NCBI RefSeq assembly: GCF_003966265.1
Contig: NZ_RXNV01000004.1
Span: 248,001 to 312,000 of the forward strand
Direction: 5' to 3'
DNA: 64,000 nt
Origin: Shewanella atlantica
GTDB taxonomy: Bacteria; Pseudomonadota; Gammaproteobacteria; Enterobacterales; Shewanellaceae
The position numbers and the translations under genes were made by a program. Numbering within the stretch: the stretch's first letter is position 1; every line of letters starts with the position of its first letter. Positions 37,626 through 47,080 of this stretch are shown here, one piece after another. The notes under the pieces were generated by a model. The model saw only the letters and a list, made by a program, of their open reading frames with translations, ran no database searches and was not told the origin of the DNA.

Positions 37626-38876
37626 TCATTCGTATCTTAATGCGGTGGCAGGTTGTACTCCAGCGGCTCTCAGCGCCGGATATACCGTGGCTAAAAAGGT
37701 GATGATCAAGGTTCCGGCAACAATCCAGCCCAATTGCGTCCACTCAATCTGCACCGGCAATGACTGACCCGCACCTAATACTGAGATCCCAAGCGTGTTC
37801 AATATGCTATTAAGGTTAAGCGATAGGCCGATACCGACCAACAAACCGGATATCAATCCCAGAATGGCGTTCAATGACCCCTGGATCATAAATATTCCCA
37901 TTACGGTCAATGTCGACAAGCCCTGTGTTTTTAATACGGCAACATCGGTGGTTTTATCGACGACCATCATGACTAAAGCAGAGACGATATTGAAAGCCGC
38001 AACGGCAATAATCAGACTCAACATCAGTGACATCATATTTTTTTCCATCTTAACGGCACTGAACAGGTGGCCGTATGACTCTCGCCAGTCGGATGTCGTC
38101 ACATGAATATCCTGCTTTTCGAACTGCTCGACGACTTTAGAGGTTAAACTCACAGCATTGAAGGGATCGACCAGATAGAGTCTGAGATGTTTTATCTCTT
38201 TGGGTGTTTGCCGCATCAATCGCTGCGCGTCTTCATAATGAACATAGGCAAGATTGGCATCGACTTGTGAGCCCATCTCAAATATGCCGCCTACAATAAA
38301 CTTCCTCTGACTCGGCACCGGGCCTAAGGGTGAATATACGACACCTTCGCCACTAAGCAGCCTCACCGTATCACCGGCAACGACATCTAAACGCCTGGCT
38401 AATTCTGCGCCGAGGATGACACGATATTGTCTGGGTTCTAACTTATCGAAGCTGCCATTGAAACTTCGTTTCATTGTTCTTAATAATTCTTGCTCATGAG
38501 CAGGATAGATACCGTATACCTGAACGGCGCTGATATTGCTCTGAGACTGAACCATGGCCTGGGTCGAAATACTGGGGGTCGCCCCCAGCACTCCGGGTAA
38601 GCTTTTTAACCCTTGAACCTGCTTCTCCCAATCTGTTAACGGTTGACTCGCATGCACAGTCAACTGAGGTACTGCACCCAATATTCGCTGTTTCAATTGA
38701 CCTTCGAGTCCATTCATCACTGAGCTGACAATAATGAGCGCCGCCACCCCGAGTAAAATCCCCGAAACGGCAAAAAATGTAATGAAGGAGGCAAACGCAT
38801 TGGCCTTTCTGGCTCGCCAATAACGGAACCCAATATGTGCAGATAACGCAAAATTCATAGTTGCCCACAGACTCAT
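37626..38876 (-). CDS. lolC: Lipoprotein-releasing ABC transporter permease LolC
   Basis: First gene of lolCDE. The 416-residue permease has an N-terminal helix after GFRYWRARKANAFASFITFF, a periplasmic domain with QLTVH and the hook-region segment, and three C-terminal helices ending in ATVYPALRAAGVQPATALRYE. The ATG at 38876 is used; a second ATG at 38858 gives an N terminus closer to E. coli LolC in length and cannot be excluded. It is divergent from the PilZ-like gene. Lipoproteins encoded here (RND adaptor, Ig-like protein) may be handled by the Lol system. Confidence 0.9.
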   Translation of the reverse strand: MSLWATMNFALSAHIGFRYWRARKANAFASFITFFAVSGILLGVAALIIVSSVMNGLEGQLKQRILGAVPQLTVHASQPLTDWEKQVQGLKSLPGVLGATPSISTQAMVQSQSNISAVQVYGIYPAHEQELLRTMKRSFNGSFDKLEPRQYRVILGAELARRLDVVAGDTVRLLSGEGVVYSPLGPVPSQRKFIVGGIFEMGSQVDANLAYVHYEDAQRLMRQTPKEIKHLRLYLVDPFNAVSLTSKVVEQFEKQDIHVTTSDWRESYGHLFSAVKMEKNMMSLMLSLIIAVAAFNIVSALVMMVVDKTTDVAVLKTQGLSTLTVMGIFMIQGSLNAILGLISGLLVGIGLSLNLNSILNTLGISVLGAGQSLPVQIEWTQLGWIVAGTLIITFLATVYPALRAAGVQPATALRYE

Positions 38877-38955
38877 TAACTATAGAGCCTTGCTAAATCA
38901 TTAAGATGCGCACGATAATAGGGGTAATAGCTATACAAAAACAAGAGGAAATCCC

Positions 38956-39561
38956 TTGTTCACTGATTCAACACCCTATTTTAGTGTTACACATGACTTT
39001 ACTGTCTATCTGACCCCATGGCCGGATGACGCTCCGCTACCATCAGAAAGTGAACTGAAGTTTATGTTACCGACAGGCTTGCTGCTGATTAGTGATGTTA
39101 AAGCACTTGAAGCCGACTGTTTAATGCAGCTCAGACACTTCGACGACGAAGCCAAATCGATTGTCGATTACCTTAAGCTTCAATCGAGAAAGATTGACCT
39201 TGTTCTGCAACATGTCATCGAGCAGGAGCTACACGAGGGAGAGCAACATCACGGGCTATCATTTGGTGGCAGCGGGATCAGAATTATTGGCAACGCAGAA
39301 CTCGAAGTCGGAAACCAGTACAAGATAACCTTGCATATCAAAGAGGAGTTGATCGCTCTGCTCTGTTTTGTAGAAGTCAGCTCCAATCAAGTTGCCGATG
39401 GCAGTGATGGTGCGAATAATGATGCTGATAGTGCCCGGTACATAACAGACTTAGCGTTTACTCAGATACTCGAGACCGATGTCGAGCAGCTGGTTAAAGC
39501 CAGCCTCAGCGTACAGCAAAAGCATCTGAAAAATCGAAAATTAGCGCAGAAAGCGCCTTAA
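38956..39561 (+). CDS. PilZ-like domain protein with TTG start
   Basis: A 201-residue protein whose middle part (HGLSFGGSGIRI near residue 99-110, followed by a beta-rich stretch) resembles the second half of a PilZ domain, the c-di-GMP-binding fold. The usual DxSxxG motif has lost its Asp, and no clear RxxxR motif is seen, so ligand binding is doubtful. The start is TTG, supported by AGAGGA about five bases upstream; the next in-frame Met is at residue 37. It sits between lolC and mfd. Function unknown. Confidence 0.72.
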   Translation: MFTDSTPYFSVTHDFTVYLTPWPDDAPLPSESELKFMLPTGLLLISDVKALEADCLMQLRHFDDEAKSIVDYLKLQSRKIDLVLQHVIEQELHEGEQHHGLSFGGSGIRIIGNAELEVGNQYKITLHIKEELIALLCFVEVSSNQVADGSDGANNDADSARYITDLAFTQILETDVEQLVKASLSVQQKHLKNRKLAQKAP

Positions 39562-39794
39562 ATGTTCATAGGGGCTGTTTATTCCGCTACGGGACGTTCT
39601 ACAGGCCCTGAGGAAATTCTCTATTCATGGCTAAATTGTTGTGGCTTTATCATGCTGCACTAACTCCGTCTTATACGAATACCCAATTAGAGAGCAGTAA
39701 AAACAAGCATGAAAGGCTAACAGCCCTCTAGCACTGTTGAGTGTAAGCCTCTACAATAACAGGTATCTTTGTCGTTAATTTTTGCCTGTTCTTA

Positions 39795-42700
39795 ATGAAA
39801 CCTTTTTCAGTATTGACTCCGCCAGCAGTAAAAAGCGCAACCAGAGCACAAACACTATTTACTTTAGGTGGCGCGTCTCAAGCCATCACGTTAGCAAATG
39901 TGGTCCAAAAGCATACCGGCTTGACCTTGGCTGTGACGAACGATACCCCCACGGCTCTTCTTCTGGAAACTGAATTAACTTACTTGTTGAAGGAAAAAGA
40001 TATTCCGGTATGGATATTTCCAGACCGGGAAACCTTACCCTACGACAACTTTTCCCCACATCAAGATCTGGTATCACAGCGGCTGGAGACTCTGTCACGG
40101 ATCCCAAATGCAAAACAGTGCCTGGTCATAGTTCCCATTACGACCTTGATGATGCGTTTACCACCTAAGTCATTTTTGGCCGGTAATGTGCTGCTGTTAA
40201 CGAAAGGCGATAACTACTGCCTGCAGGATGTTAAACAGCAGCTGGTCGACACTGGCTACCATATGGTGGAGCAAGTATATGAACATGGCGAATTTGCTGT
40301 CAGAGGTTCAATCATCGACCTGTTCCCTATGGGGTCGACTCAACCTTACCGTATAGAGCTGTTTGACGACGAAGTAGAGTCAATCCGGTATTTTGACCCG
40401 GAAACTCAACGTTCCAGTGGCACCATAGATTCAGTCAGATTACTGCCTGCGAAGGAGTTTCCCACCGATGACTCTGCGATAGAGGGATTCAGACAAAGAT
40501 ATCGCCGTCGATTCGAAGTACTGGTCAAAGAGCCTGAATCTGTCTACCAGATGGTCAGCAGAAAACTACTTCCGGCAGGAATTGAAAACTATCTGCCACT
40601 GTTCTTTGACGATACCGCCAGTTTATTTGATTATCTTCCCGGTGATGCTCAACTGGTTAACCTTGGCGATCTTGAGCAGGCTGCAAAATCTCACTTAGCA
40701 GAGATAGAGGCACGTTATGAAGATAGACGCGTCGATCCACTGCGGCCCTTATTATCTCCAAAAGAGCTCTACCTTCTCACAGAGGAGATGTTCTCACAAT
40801 TTAAGCAACGCCCCAGAACACTACTTAAAGTTGGCGAAGGTCAGGAGTCTGGTCATCAGGCAAAACTCGAGGCTTTACCTGAGCTGACAGCTAACCATAA
40901 GCTCAAACAGCCACTGAATCTACTGCAGGAGTTTAGCGAAAGTGGAGGCAATATTCTCTTCAGCGCCGAGTCAGAGGGAAGACGTGAGGCCCTGTTTGAG
41001 CTGCTGAGTAAAATCAACATCAAGCCCAAATTATTCACCCATTTCGATGAATTTGTTCTTTCAAACACTAAGCTTGGCTTGATCGTATCTCCCCTCTCAA
41101 AAGGGTGCATTGTCGAGAAATCACGTGGAGCAAAATTCAGTATCATCTGTGAGACTGAGCTCTTTGGTCACAAAATTTCGCAAAAGCGGCGCCGGGACAA
41201 GCAGAGACAGATCAGTAGTGACGCCCTGGTCAAAAACCTTGCCGAACTAAAAGTGGGTCAACCCATAGTTCACCTGGATCATGGTGTCGCCAGATATCAG
41301 GGGCTTGAAACCTTAGATACCGGAGGTCTGGTTGCCGAGTATCTGATGTTAGAGTATTCCGGTGGCGATAAGCTCTATGTTCCGGTCTCATCCCTTCATC
41401 TGATCAGTCGTTACAGCGTAGGACCCGATGAAGAGGCGAATCTTAATAAACTCGGCAACGAGAGCTGGGCAAAGGCGAAGCGAAAAGCGGTCGAGAAGAT
41501 CCGTGATGTCGCCGCAGAGTTACTCGATGTCTATGCCAGACGACAGGCGAGACCCGGAGATGCCTGCAAGGTCATCGAAGAGGAGTATGCTCAATTTGCT
41601 AATAGTTTCCCATTTGAAGAAACCGTCGATCAGGAAACATCAATCAACGCCGTCATGACAGACATGTGCTCCCCGATAGCCATGGATAGACTGGTATGTG
41701 GTGATGTGGGCTTCGGCAAGACCGAGGTGGCAATGCGCGCCGCATTTGTCGCAGTCAATGACGGCAAGCAGGTCGCCATATTAGTGCCGACCACACTGCT
41801 GGCTCAGCAGCACTATGAAAACTTCAACGACCGGTTCGCCGATTGGCCGGTAAAGATAGAGGTCATGTCGCGGTTCAAAACCGCGAAAGAGCAGAAGCAT
41901 GTCATGGAGGAGTTAGCCAATGGCAAGGTCGACATTGTTGTCGGCACCCATAAGTTACTGCAATCGGATGCCAAATTCGAGAACCTTGGATTACTGGTGA
42001 TCGATGAGGAGCATAGGTTCGGCGTAAGGCAGAAGGAGAAAATTAAAGCCTTAAGAGCCAATGTCGATATCTTAACCCTGACCGCGACTCCGATCCCGAG
42101 AACACTGAATATGGCGATGTCCGGGATGCGGGATCTGTCCATTATCGCAACCCCACCAGCGAAGCGTTTATCGGTAAAAACCTTCATAAGGGAGTACGAC
42201 GATACGACCGTGAGAGAGGCGCTGCAGCGGGAGATTTTACGTGGTGGACAGGTTTACTTCTTACATAACAATGTCGAGTCAATCGAAAAGCGTGCAAGTG
42301 AGATCAGTGAGTTACTTCCTGAAGCGCGTGTTGTCACGGCGCATGGTCAGATGCGTGAACGTGAACTTGAAAAAGTTATGTCTGACTTCTACCATCAAAA
42401 ATTTAATGTGTTAGTTTGTACTACCATTATCGAAACGGGCATTGATGTCCCATCGGCTAACACCATCATCATCGATCGTGCCGATAAGTTTGGTCTGGCA
42501 CAACTCCATCAACTCAGGGGACGTGTGGGCCGCTCACACCACCAGGCCTATGCTTACCTGATGACGCCACACCCTAAGCGTATGACCAAAGATTCAGTCA
42601 AGCGACTCGAGGCAATTGGCGCCTTGGAAGATCTGGGGGCCGGATTTTTATTGGCCACCCAAGATCTTGAGATCCGAGGAGCCGGCGAGCTGTTAGGCGA

Positions 42701-43268
42701 TGAGCAGAGCGGGCATATTTCAAAAATTGGCTTCACCCTCTATATGGAGATGCTTGAGGATGCGGTGAAGTCACTCAAGGAGGGCAAAGAGCCCTCACTC
42801 GATCAGATGCTAAGACATCAATGTGAAATTGATCTTCGTATTCCAGCCCTGCTGCCTGATGATTTCGTTCACGATGTCAACATCAGGCTATCGCTTTATA
42901 AGAGGATAGCGAATTGTGAAACTGAGCAGGCACTGGATGAACTGAGAGTGGAACTAATCGATCGCTTTGGGTTACTGCCCGATGCTACTAAGAACTTGAT
43001 GGAACTAACCCTATATAAACATCAAGCGACGGCACTAGGCATTAAAAAACTCGAGATGCACGCTAAGGGCGGAAGCCTGGAATTTAACGATGATCACAAG
43101 GTTGATCCTGGCTTTATCATCGGATTACTCCAGAGCCAACCACAAAACTATCGAATGGATGGCCCGAGTAAGTTAAAATTCATCATCCCTGCAGAGTCAT
43201 ACTCTGACAGGCTGGCTCTGGTCAAATTGTTGCTAGGTCAATTATCACAACACCGTCTTGGAGAATAA
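39795..43268 (+). CDS. mfd: Transcription-repair coupling factor Mfd
   Basis: DNA translocase that removes RNA polymerase stalled at lesions and recruits UvrA. The 1157 residues cover the expected domains: UvrB-like N terminus with FPDRETLPYD and the RG(S/G)IIDLFP motif, the RNA-polymerase-interaction domain (GQPIVHLDHGVARYQGL), the RecG-like helicase with Walker A GDVGFGKTE and DEEH box VIDEEHRFGV, and the C-terminal UvrA-masking domain. E. coli Mfd has 1148 residues. The ATG has only a weak ribosome-binding site. csiV starts immediately downstream. Confidence 0.97.
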   Translation: MKPFSVLTPPAVKSATRAQTLFTLGGASQAITLANVVQKHTGLTLAVTNDTPTALLLETELTYLLKEKDIPVWIFPDRETLPYDNFSPHQDLVSQRLETLSRIPNAKQCLVIVPITTLMMRLPPKSFLAGNVLLLTKGDNYCLQDVKQQLVDTGYHMVEQVYEHGEFAVRGSIIDLFPMGSTQPYRIELFDDEVESIRYFDPETQRSSGTIDSVRLLPAKEFPTDDSAIEGFRQRYRRRFEVLVKEPESVYQMVSRKLLPAGIENYLPLFFDDTASLFDYLPGDAQLVNLGDLEQAAKSHLAEIEARYEDRRVDPLRPLLSPKELYLLTEEMFSQFKQRPRTLLKVGEGQESGHQAKLEALPELTANHKLKQPLNLLQEFSESGGNILFSAESEGRREALFELLSKINIKPKLFTHFDEFVLSNTKLGLIVSPLSKGCIVEKSRGAKFSIICETELFGHKISQKRRRDKQRQISSDALVKNLAELKVGQPIVHLDHGVARYQGLETLDTGGLVAEYLMLEYSGGDKLYVPVSSLHLISRYSVGPDEEANLNKLGNESWAKAKRKAVEKIRDVAAELLDVYARRQARPGDACKVIEEEYAQFANSFPFEETVDQETSINAVMTDMCSPIAMDRLVCGDVGFGKTEVAMRAAFVAVNDGKQVAILVPTTLLAQQHYENFNDRFADWPVKIEVMSRFKTAKEQKHVMEELANGKVDIVVGTHKLLQSDAKFENLGLLVIDEEHRFGVRQKEKIKALRANVDILTLTATPIPRTLNMAMSGMRDLSIIATPPAKRLSVKTFIREYDDTTVREALQREILRGGQVYFLHNNVESIEKRASEISELLPEARVVTAHGQMRERELEKVMSDFYHQKFNVLVCTTIIETGIDVPSANTIIIDRADKFGLAQLHQLRGRVGRSHHQAYAYLMTPHPKRMTKDSVKRLEAIGALEDLGAGFLLATQDLEIRGAGELLGDEQSGHISKIGFTLYMEMLEDAVKSLKEGKEPSLDQMLRHQCEIDLRIPALLPDDFVHDVNIRLSLYKRIANCETEQALDELRVELIDRFGLLPDATKNLMELTLYKHQATALGIKKLEMHAKGGSLEFNDDHKVDPGFIIGLLQSQPQNYRMDGPSKLKFIIPAESYSDRLALVKLLLGQLSQHRLGE

Positions 43269-43269
43269 T

Positions 43270-44217
43270 GTGTTAAGACAAACTCTTTTAATACTAGTGG
43301 GCTTTCTTTCTATCACTGAGCTGGCCTATGCCCAAGATGAACGTTGGTTTGAGGTAGAGGTTTACCTGTTTGAACGGAGCAATGCCGATCCTCAGGAGCA
43401 AGCGCCTCAGCAAGTTCAGTTGGGTAAAACGAGTAAGGCTGTCGATCTGATCTCTCCCCTGTTCAGCACCAATATCACTGGGGCAAGTATTGGACTTGAC
43501 GGCTGCTCGTCTCATGATTGGGCGACAAATTCAGACGAGTGTAATCAACAGCTTAAATCGACACAGGTGAACCATCTGTCACAAATCCCTAGCAATATCT
43601 TTGCCCCGGAGCCCCAATATGGTGTTCCTGGCGGGCCTGCGGTATTACTCTCTGACAGCCAGAATCAATTCCAGGACATTATCAACAAACTATCCAGAGA
43701 GCGCGGCAACAGAAGCCTGTTTCATATGACATGGCAACAATCTATGCTGCCAAGGCATAAAGCTAAGCCAGTCCGACTCTTTTCGGGACAGGATTACGCA
43801 TCACAATACGAGCTCAGTGGTCAGACAGTTCAGAGCCATCAGGCAGAATCAGCCATTCCTGAATTTGATTTTTTTGGTGAAACACTGTCCGATGATAAGC
43901 CTAAACCCGTGTGGAAACTTGATGGTACGTTAAATATCTATCTCAACCATTACCTGTACGTGGAGACTGCACTTAACCTCAGAAAAGAGGGCATTAAGAC
44001 TGTAGGAATAATGAGGGATAATACTCACCTCAACGAAACCCTTGAGTCAGTAACCACTCCATTTCTTTTTGCGATACCGCTGACACAAAACCGCAGAGTG
44101 AGAAGTGATGAGATACATTATTTTGATCACCCTGACATGGGGATGATCCTGCAGATAAGAAAAATGGAACAACCGATAGACAGAGTCGCTGAAGCCGTTT
44201 CAACAGAGATTAATTGA
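43270..44217 (+). CDS. csiV: CsiV-like exported protein
   Basis: A 315-residue exported protein with signal peptide MLRQTLLILVGFLSITELAY and cleavage before QDERWFEVE. WFEVEVYLFER and the C-terminal IHYFDHPDMGMILQIRKM resemble CsiV, a periplasmic peptidoglycan-binding protein studied in Vibrio cholerae in connection with cell-wall stress. The GTG at 43270 is chosen because GGAG lies six bases upstream, overlapping the mfd end; a TTG at 43258 would precede that site. Position after mfd agrees with the Shewanella and Vibrio arrangement. Confidence 0.82.
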   Translation: MLRQTLLILVGFLSITELAYAQDERWFEVEVYLFERSNADPQEQAPQQVQLGKTSKAVDLISPLFSTNITGASIGLDGCSSHDWATNSDECNQQLKSTQVNHLSQIPSNIFAPEPQYGVPGGPAVLLSDSQNQFQDIINKLSRERGNRSLFHMTWQQSMLPRHKAKPVRLFSGQDYASQYELSGQTVQSHQAESAIPEFDFFGETLSDDKPKPVWKLDGTLNIYLNHYLYVETALNLRKEGIKTVGIMRDNTHLNETLESVTTPFLFAIPLTQNRRVRSDEIHYFDHPDMGMILQIRKMEQPIDRVAEAVSTEIN

Positions 44218-44268
44218 GCGCGCTCCCTTCGAAAAAGGCGATTTGTGTCCAAATTTGTCAATGCTCTC

Positions 44269-44290
44269 GCCTTTAGCAAACGCTAAAGGC
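44269..44290. terminator. Hairpin between csiV and acyP
   Basis: GCCTTTAGC and GCTAAAGGC form a perfect 9-bp stem around AAAC between the convergent genes. There is no long T-run, so termination would be weak. Confidence 0.45.
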
Positions 44291-44333
44291 TGATTGATTT
44301 AGAGAAAAATCATAAACTTGCCGGAGTGAAAAA

Positions 44334-44609
44334 TTAAGATTGTACAATCGAAAAGTCGAGGTATATTTCATCGGCCTCGTCCTCTTCGACAAGCACCCTG
44401 GTGACCTGAGCTTGTGGAGAGCCGATGTGACACCAATCGATTAGAGAGTCTACGGCTGGAAACGCCCCTTGAGCGAGAATATTAACCGAACCGTCCTCGG
44501 TATTAGATACATAACCAGTCAAACCCAACTCTTGAGCCTTAGATAACGCAAACCTTCTGAAACATACCCCTTGTACCTTGCCATTCACATTGATCAATAC
44601 TCTTTTCAT
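44334..44609 (-). CDS. acyP: Acylphosphatase
   Basis: Small enzyme (91 residues) that hydrolyses acyl phosphates. Catalytic Arg18 in GVCFRRFA and Asn36 in GYVSNTEDGSV are in the standard context, and the length is typical. The ATG at 44609 has AGGA seven bases upstream; a frame reaching 44648 adds 13 non-conserved residues. It is monocistronic, facing csiV. Confidence 0.94.
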   Translation of the reverse strand: MKRVLINVNGKVQGVCFRRFALSKAQELGLTGYVSNTEDGSVNILAQGAFPAVDSLIDWCHIGSPQAQVTRVLVEEDEADEIYLDFSIVQS

Positions 44610-44670
44610 CTTGGTATCCTCATATTCACTCTTTTGAAGATAACGCAAAGCTGAGAAATGGGCAAAATTT

Positions 44671-44936
44671 ATACCGATTGCATTAAATAATTAACCAATT
44701 CAGAGTCCCTCAGGATTTTCAATTCAAGGCGCATTGATGAGAAAATGGTTATTCCCTTTTAAGTTAATGCAAAGCAGAAGTGAGAAGCCTGAGGGACTCA
44801 CGTAGTGCGAGCTTCAAAGCCCTTTATGCTGCATTGGATGCTTTCGATATAGAATAACTATTAGCTTCAATCATCCAACTTGCCTACAGAGCTTTGAATT
44901 CTCGCTGAATGGTCAGGTACTTAATACAATTGGTAT
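44671..44936. mobile_element. MITE-like element, family B
   Basis: A 266-bp non-coding element with 16-bp imperfect terminal inverted repeats, ATACCGATTGCATTAA (44671-44686) and TTAATACAATTGGTAT (44921-44936), 14 of 16 matching. Inside, AATGGTTATTCCC and AGAATAACTA also occur in family A, so the two families may share an origin. Single termini of the same type occur at 62766-62789 and, in part, at 4031-4040 and 20512-20524. No transposase. Confidence 0.7.
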
Positions 44937-44940
44937 TATG

Positions 44941-45165
44941 CAAAAAAAAACAGCTAACTAAAAATTTGTTAGCTGCATCGGGCGACATACGCAAACTGGT
45001 TAGGCCTGAGCGAAAACAAGCCTTTTATGTATCAACTTGTATCAACACAAAGCATTGAATGTCACTTTACACTGCCGATATCAAGATGCAAGCAACAAAC
45101 AGTTATTTAAGCTGAAAAAGTGGCATTTGCAGCCTCAAACAATCCACTAACACCTATAAAACAGT
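44941..45165 (-). ncRNA. Candidate small RNA ending at the orphan terminator
   Basis: A non-coding stretch of about 200 bases runs into the terminator at 44944-44977. A possible promoter on the minus strand has TTGAGC near 45196-45201 and TATAAG or TAGTAT near 45170-45177. It contains a direct repeat (TTGATACA twice, 10 bases apart). It matches no small RNA family I can name, so this is a prediction from the terminator and the absence of an ORF. Confidence 0.3.
44944..44977 (-). terminator. Strong orphan minus-strand terminator
   Basis: On the minus strand GCAGCTAAC and GTTAGCTG form the stem around an AT-rich loop, followed by nine T residues. The nearest upstream minus-strand gene (ycfP) ends 460 bases away, after its own hairpin. 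Confidence 0.75.
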
Positions 45166-45389
45166 ATCTTATACTAAGGTACCAGTTATTCTCTGCTCAA
45201 AAGAGTGGGTTCAAGCCAGGAGAGTGTGGTGATTTGCCAATCTTAAAGTGAAAACTACGAATAAAATCTATGGGGTTTGGGGTAAGGCTGAAAAAATATA
45301 GCAGTGAGAATGAAGAGAGTAGAGTTAATAGACTATGCCGTAGCGGCTAACAGCCACTCAGCTCTGTATTGACGAAAGCAAACTACACA
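45166..45389. other. Intergenic DNA between candidate small RNA and ycfP
   Basis: No ORF of useful size. A CGGCTAACAGCCACTC stretch near 45344-45359 weakly resembles the REP units at 50.9 kb. Confidence 0.4.
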
Positions 45390-45432
45390 CCGTATGCAAT
45401 ACGCCGCATGCATTACGGCGTATTGCTTACGG
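45390..45432 (-). terminator. Large hairpin after ycfP
   Basis: GCAATACGCCG (45396-45406) pairs with CGGCGTATTGC (45416-45426), extended by CCGTA/TACGG after one mismatch. It sits three bases after the ycfP stop. There is no T-run, so it may protect the mRNA end rather than terminate. Confidence 0.55.
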
Positions 45433-45435
45433 AAA

Positions 45436-45975
45436 TCAGGCTTGCTTAAATATGTTGATCTGAGGAAGGTGGCTCGCTAATACCGGAAATTTATGAGGCT
45501 GTTCTTCATCCCAACAAATTTGGTAAAACCCGCCAAGCTGTTCGCTCACACTTTGGTTGTCATTAACTTTATCCAGACGAGAAAGGATCACCAGTGCCTT
45601 TCCTTGGTTTTTCCCCCTGAATTCAGAGACGCACTTTCCGGCAATATCTGAATACTCTTCGGGTCTGTCGATTTTGCCGATCATATTATCTTGAGGGTTC
45701 AAATTCGGATTAATCAGCACCGAACGGATACCATTCAAAAAACCAATACGTTCAGCCCAATAAGCCCCGAGACCAACACCTATGATGATAGGGTCTGAAT
45801 CATCAGACTGCTGTAATTGCCTACTCACTTCATTAAGCAAGTGTTGCATGTCGTGTTTAGGATGTAATGTACTGTAACTGACTAAACGTACGTCTTTGTC
45901 AATAAACTGCAATTGACGCATTTTTTCATGGTTACCAGGACTCGTTGCATCAAAACCATGTAAATAGAGGATCAT
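45436..45975 (-). CDS. ycfP: YcfP-family alpha/beta-fold protein (UPF0227)
   Basis: A 179-residue cytoplasmic protein close to E. coli Ycf[51 protein letters not shown] and WDEEQPHKF. It has the alpha/beta-hydrolase look, but the nucleophile elbow reads GVGLGAYW, without the Ser of true esterases, as in E. coli; so hydrolase activity is doubtful. AGGTGG precedes the ATG. It follows nagZ, as in E. coli. Confidence 0.92.
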   Translation of the reverse strand: MILYLHGFDATSPGNHEKMRQLQFIDKDVRLVSYSTLHPKHDMQHLLNEVSRQLQQSDDSDPIIIGVGLGAYWAERIGFLNGIRSVLINPNLNPQDNMIGKIDRPEEYSDIAGKCVSEFRGKNQGKALVILSRLDKVNDNQSVSEQLGGFYQICWDEEQPHKFPVLASHLPQINIFKQA

Positions 45976-46066
45976 TTGGCCACCTATAAAAATATCAGAA
46001 CTTTAAGTTATCTAATTTATTGAAGTCGAATATTGAGCAACATCAATTTTTTATTTCTTACTAATT

Positions 46067-47080
46067 CTAGTTACTTGGAAATTTTCCGGCAATCTCTTTT
46101 GCTTTTGCCCATCGAGCATCATCTTCTAACGCCTTAGTAACTACATCTAATCTGGGTTTTAATAAACTGGCAGGCCGATCAGGAAGCGTGTCAGGCCACA
46201 CTAATTCGTTCAACACCTCAGTCGCACCGGCAGCATCATTACAGAGTAAAATCATATTACAACCAGCATTCAGGGCCGCTTGAGCACGCGCTTTATAGCC
46301 TCCGACAACACCAGCCCCTTTCATGCCAAGATCATCAGAAAAAATGACACCTTTAAATTCAAGCTCACCTCTCAGCACCTGTTTTAACCAATAACTGGAA
46401 AAGCCTGCGGGGTTAGGATCTATATTAGGATAGATAACATGAGCTGGCATCACTCCATGAAGCTTTTCCTGACTGATGAGCTGTTTAAAAGGCTGAATAT
46501 CTGATTCGACAATCTGCTGTCTGGTTCGATTATCCACCGCTTGGTTGAAATGCGTGTCGGCTTCGACGCTACCGTGGCCAGGAAAATGTTTACCGACCGC
46601 CGCCATGCCCGCTTGCTCCATGCCCTTAATAAAACTACCGGCCAACTCGATAACCACATCTGGCTTACTGCCAAATGCTCTTTTCCCGATGACTTTGCTG
46701 ATGCCATTGAGATCTAAAACCGGCGCAAAACTTAAATCGATATCACAGGCAAGGAGTTCAATAGCCATAAGATAGCCGAGCTCTACCGCCCAGAACTTGG
46801 CCAACACCATATCTCCTCCGGCTGTGGGCAATATGTCACCCATAGCTGGAATACAGGTAAAACCGTCTTTAAACCTCTGCACCCTGCCACCTTCATGGTC
46901 GACGGCAATGAGAATATCGGGCCGTACGGAACGCACTTGCTTTATCAAGGCGATAAGCTGAGTTCGGTCGGAATAATTTCGACTAAATAAAATCACGCCA
47001 CCGACCATTGGGTGCTTAAGCTGTGACAGTTCCTCCTCTGACGCTTGGGTCGATAATAGATCAAGCATTAAATAACTCAC
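46067..47080 (-). CDS. nagZ: Beta-N-acetylglucosaminidase NagZ
   Basis: Cytoplasmic glycoside hydrolase family 3 enzyme that removes GlcNAc from anhydro-muropeptides during cell-wall recycling. The 337-residue single-domain protein has VDHEGGRVQRF, the KHFPGHGSVEADTH loop with the catalytic His, and the nucleophile Asp in VIFSDDLGMKG. Its products feed the pathway that controls AmpC-type beta-lactamases in some relatives. Followed by ycfP after 91 bases. Confidence 0.96.
   Translation of the reverse strand: MSYLMLDLLSTQASEEELSQLKHPMVGGVILFSRNYSDRTQLIALIKQVRSVRPDILIAVDHEGGRVQRFKDGFTCIPAMGDILPTAGGDMVLAKFWAVELGYLMAIELLACDIDLSFAPVLDLNGISKVIGKRAFGSKPDVVIELAGSFIKGMEQAGMAAVGKHFPGHGSVEADTHFNQAVDNRTRQQIVESDIQPFKQLISQEKLHGVMPAHVIYPNIDPNPAGFSSYWLKQVLRGELEFKGVIFSDDLGMKGAGVVGGYKARAQAALNAGCNMILLCNDAAGATEVLNELVWPDTLPDRPASLLKPRLDVVTKALEDDARWAKAKEIAGKFPSN

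Noticed and set aside
45205-45225. tRNA T-arm-like GGTTCAAGCC
   Set aside because: No acceptor stem, anticodon arm or D-arm could be built around it.
45344-45359. Solitary REP-like unit
   Set aside because: The match to the array unit is short and imperfect; it may be chance.
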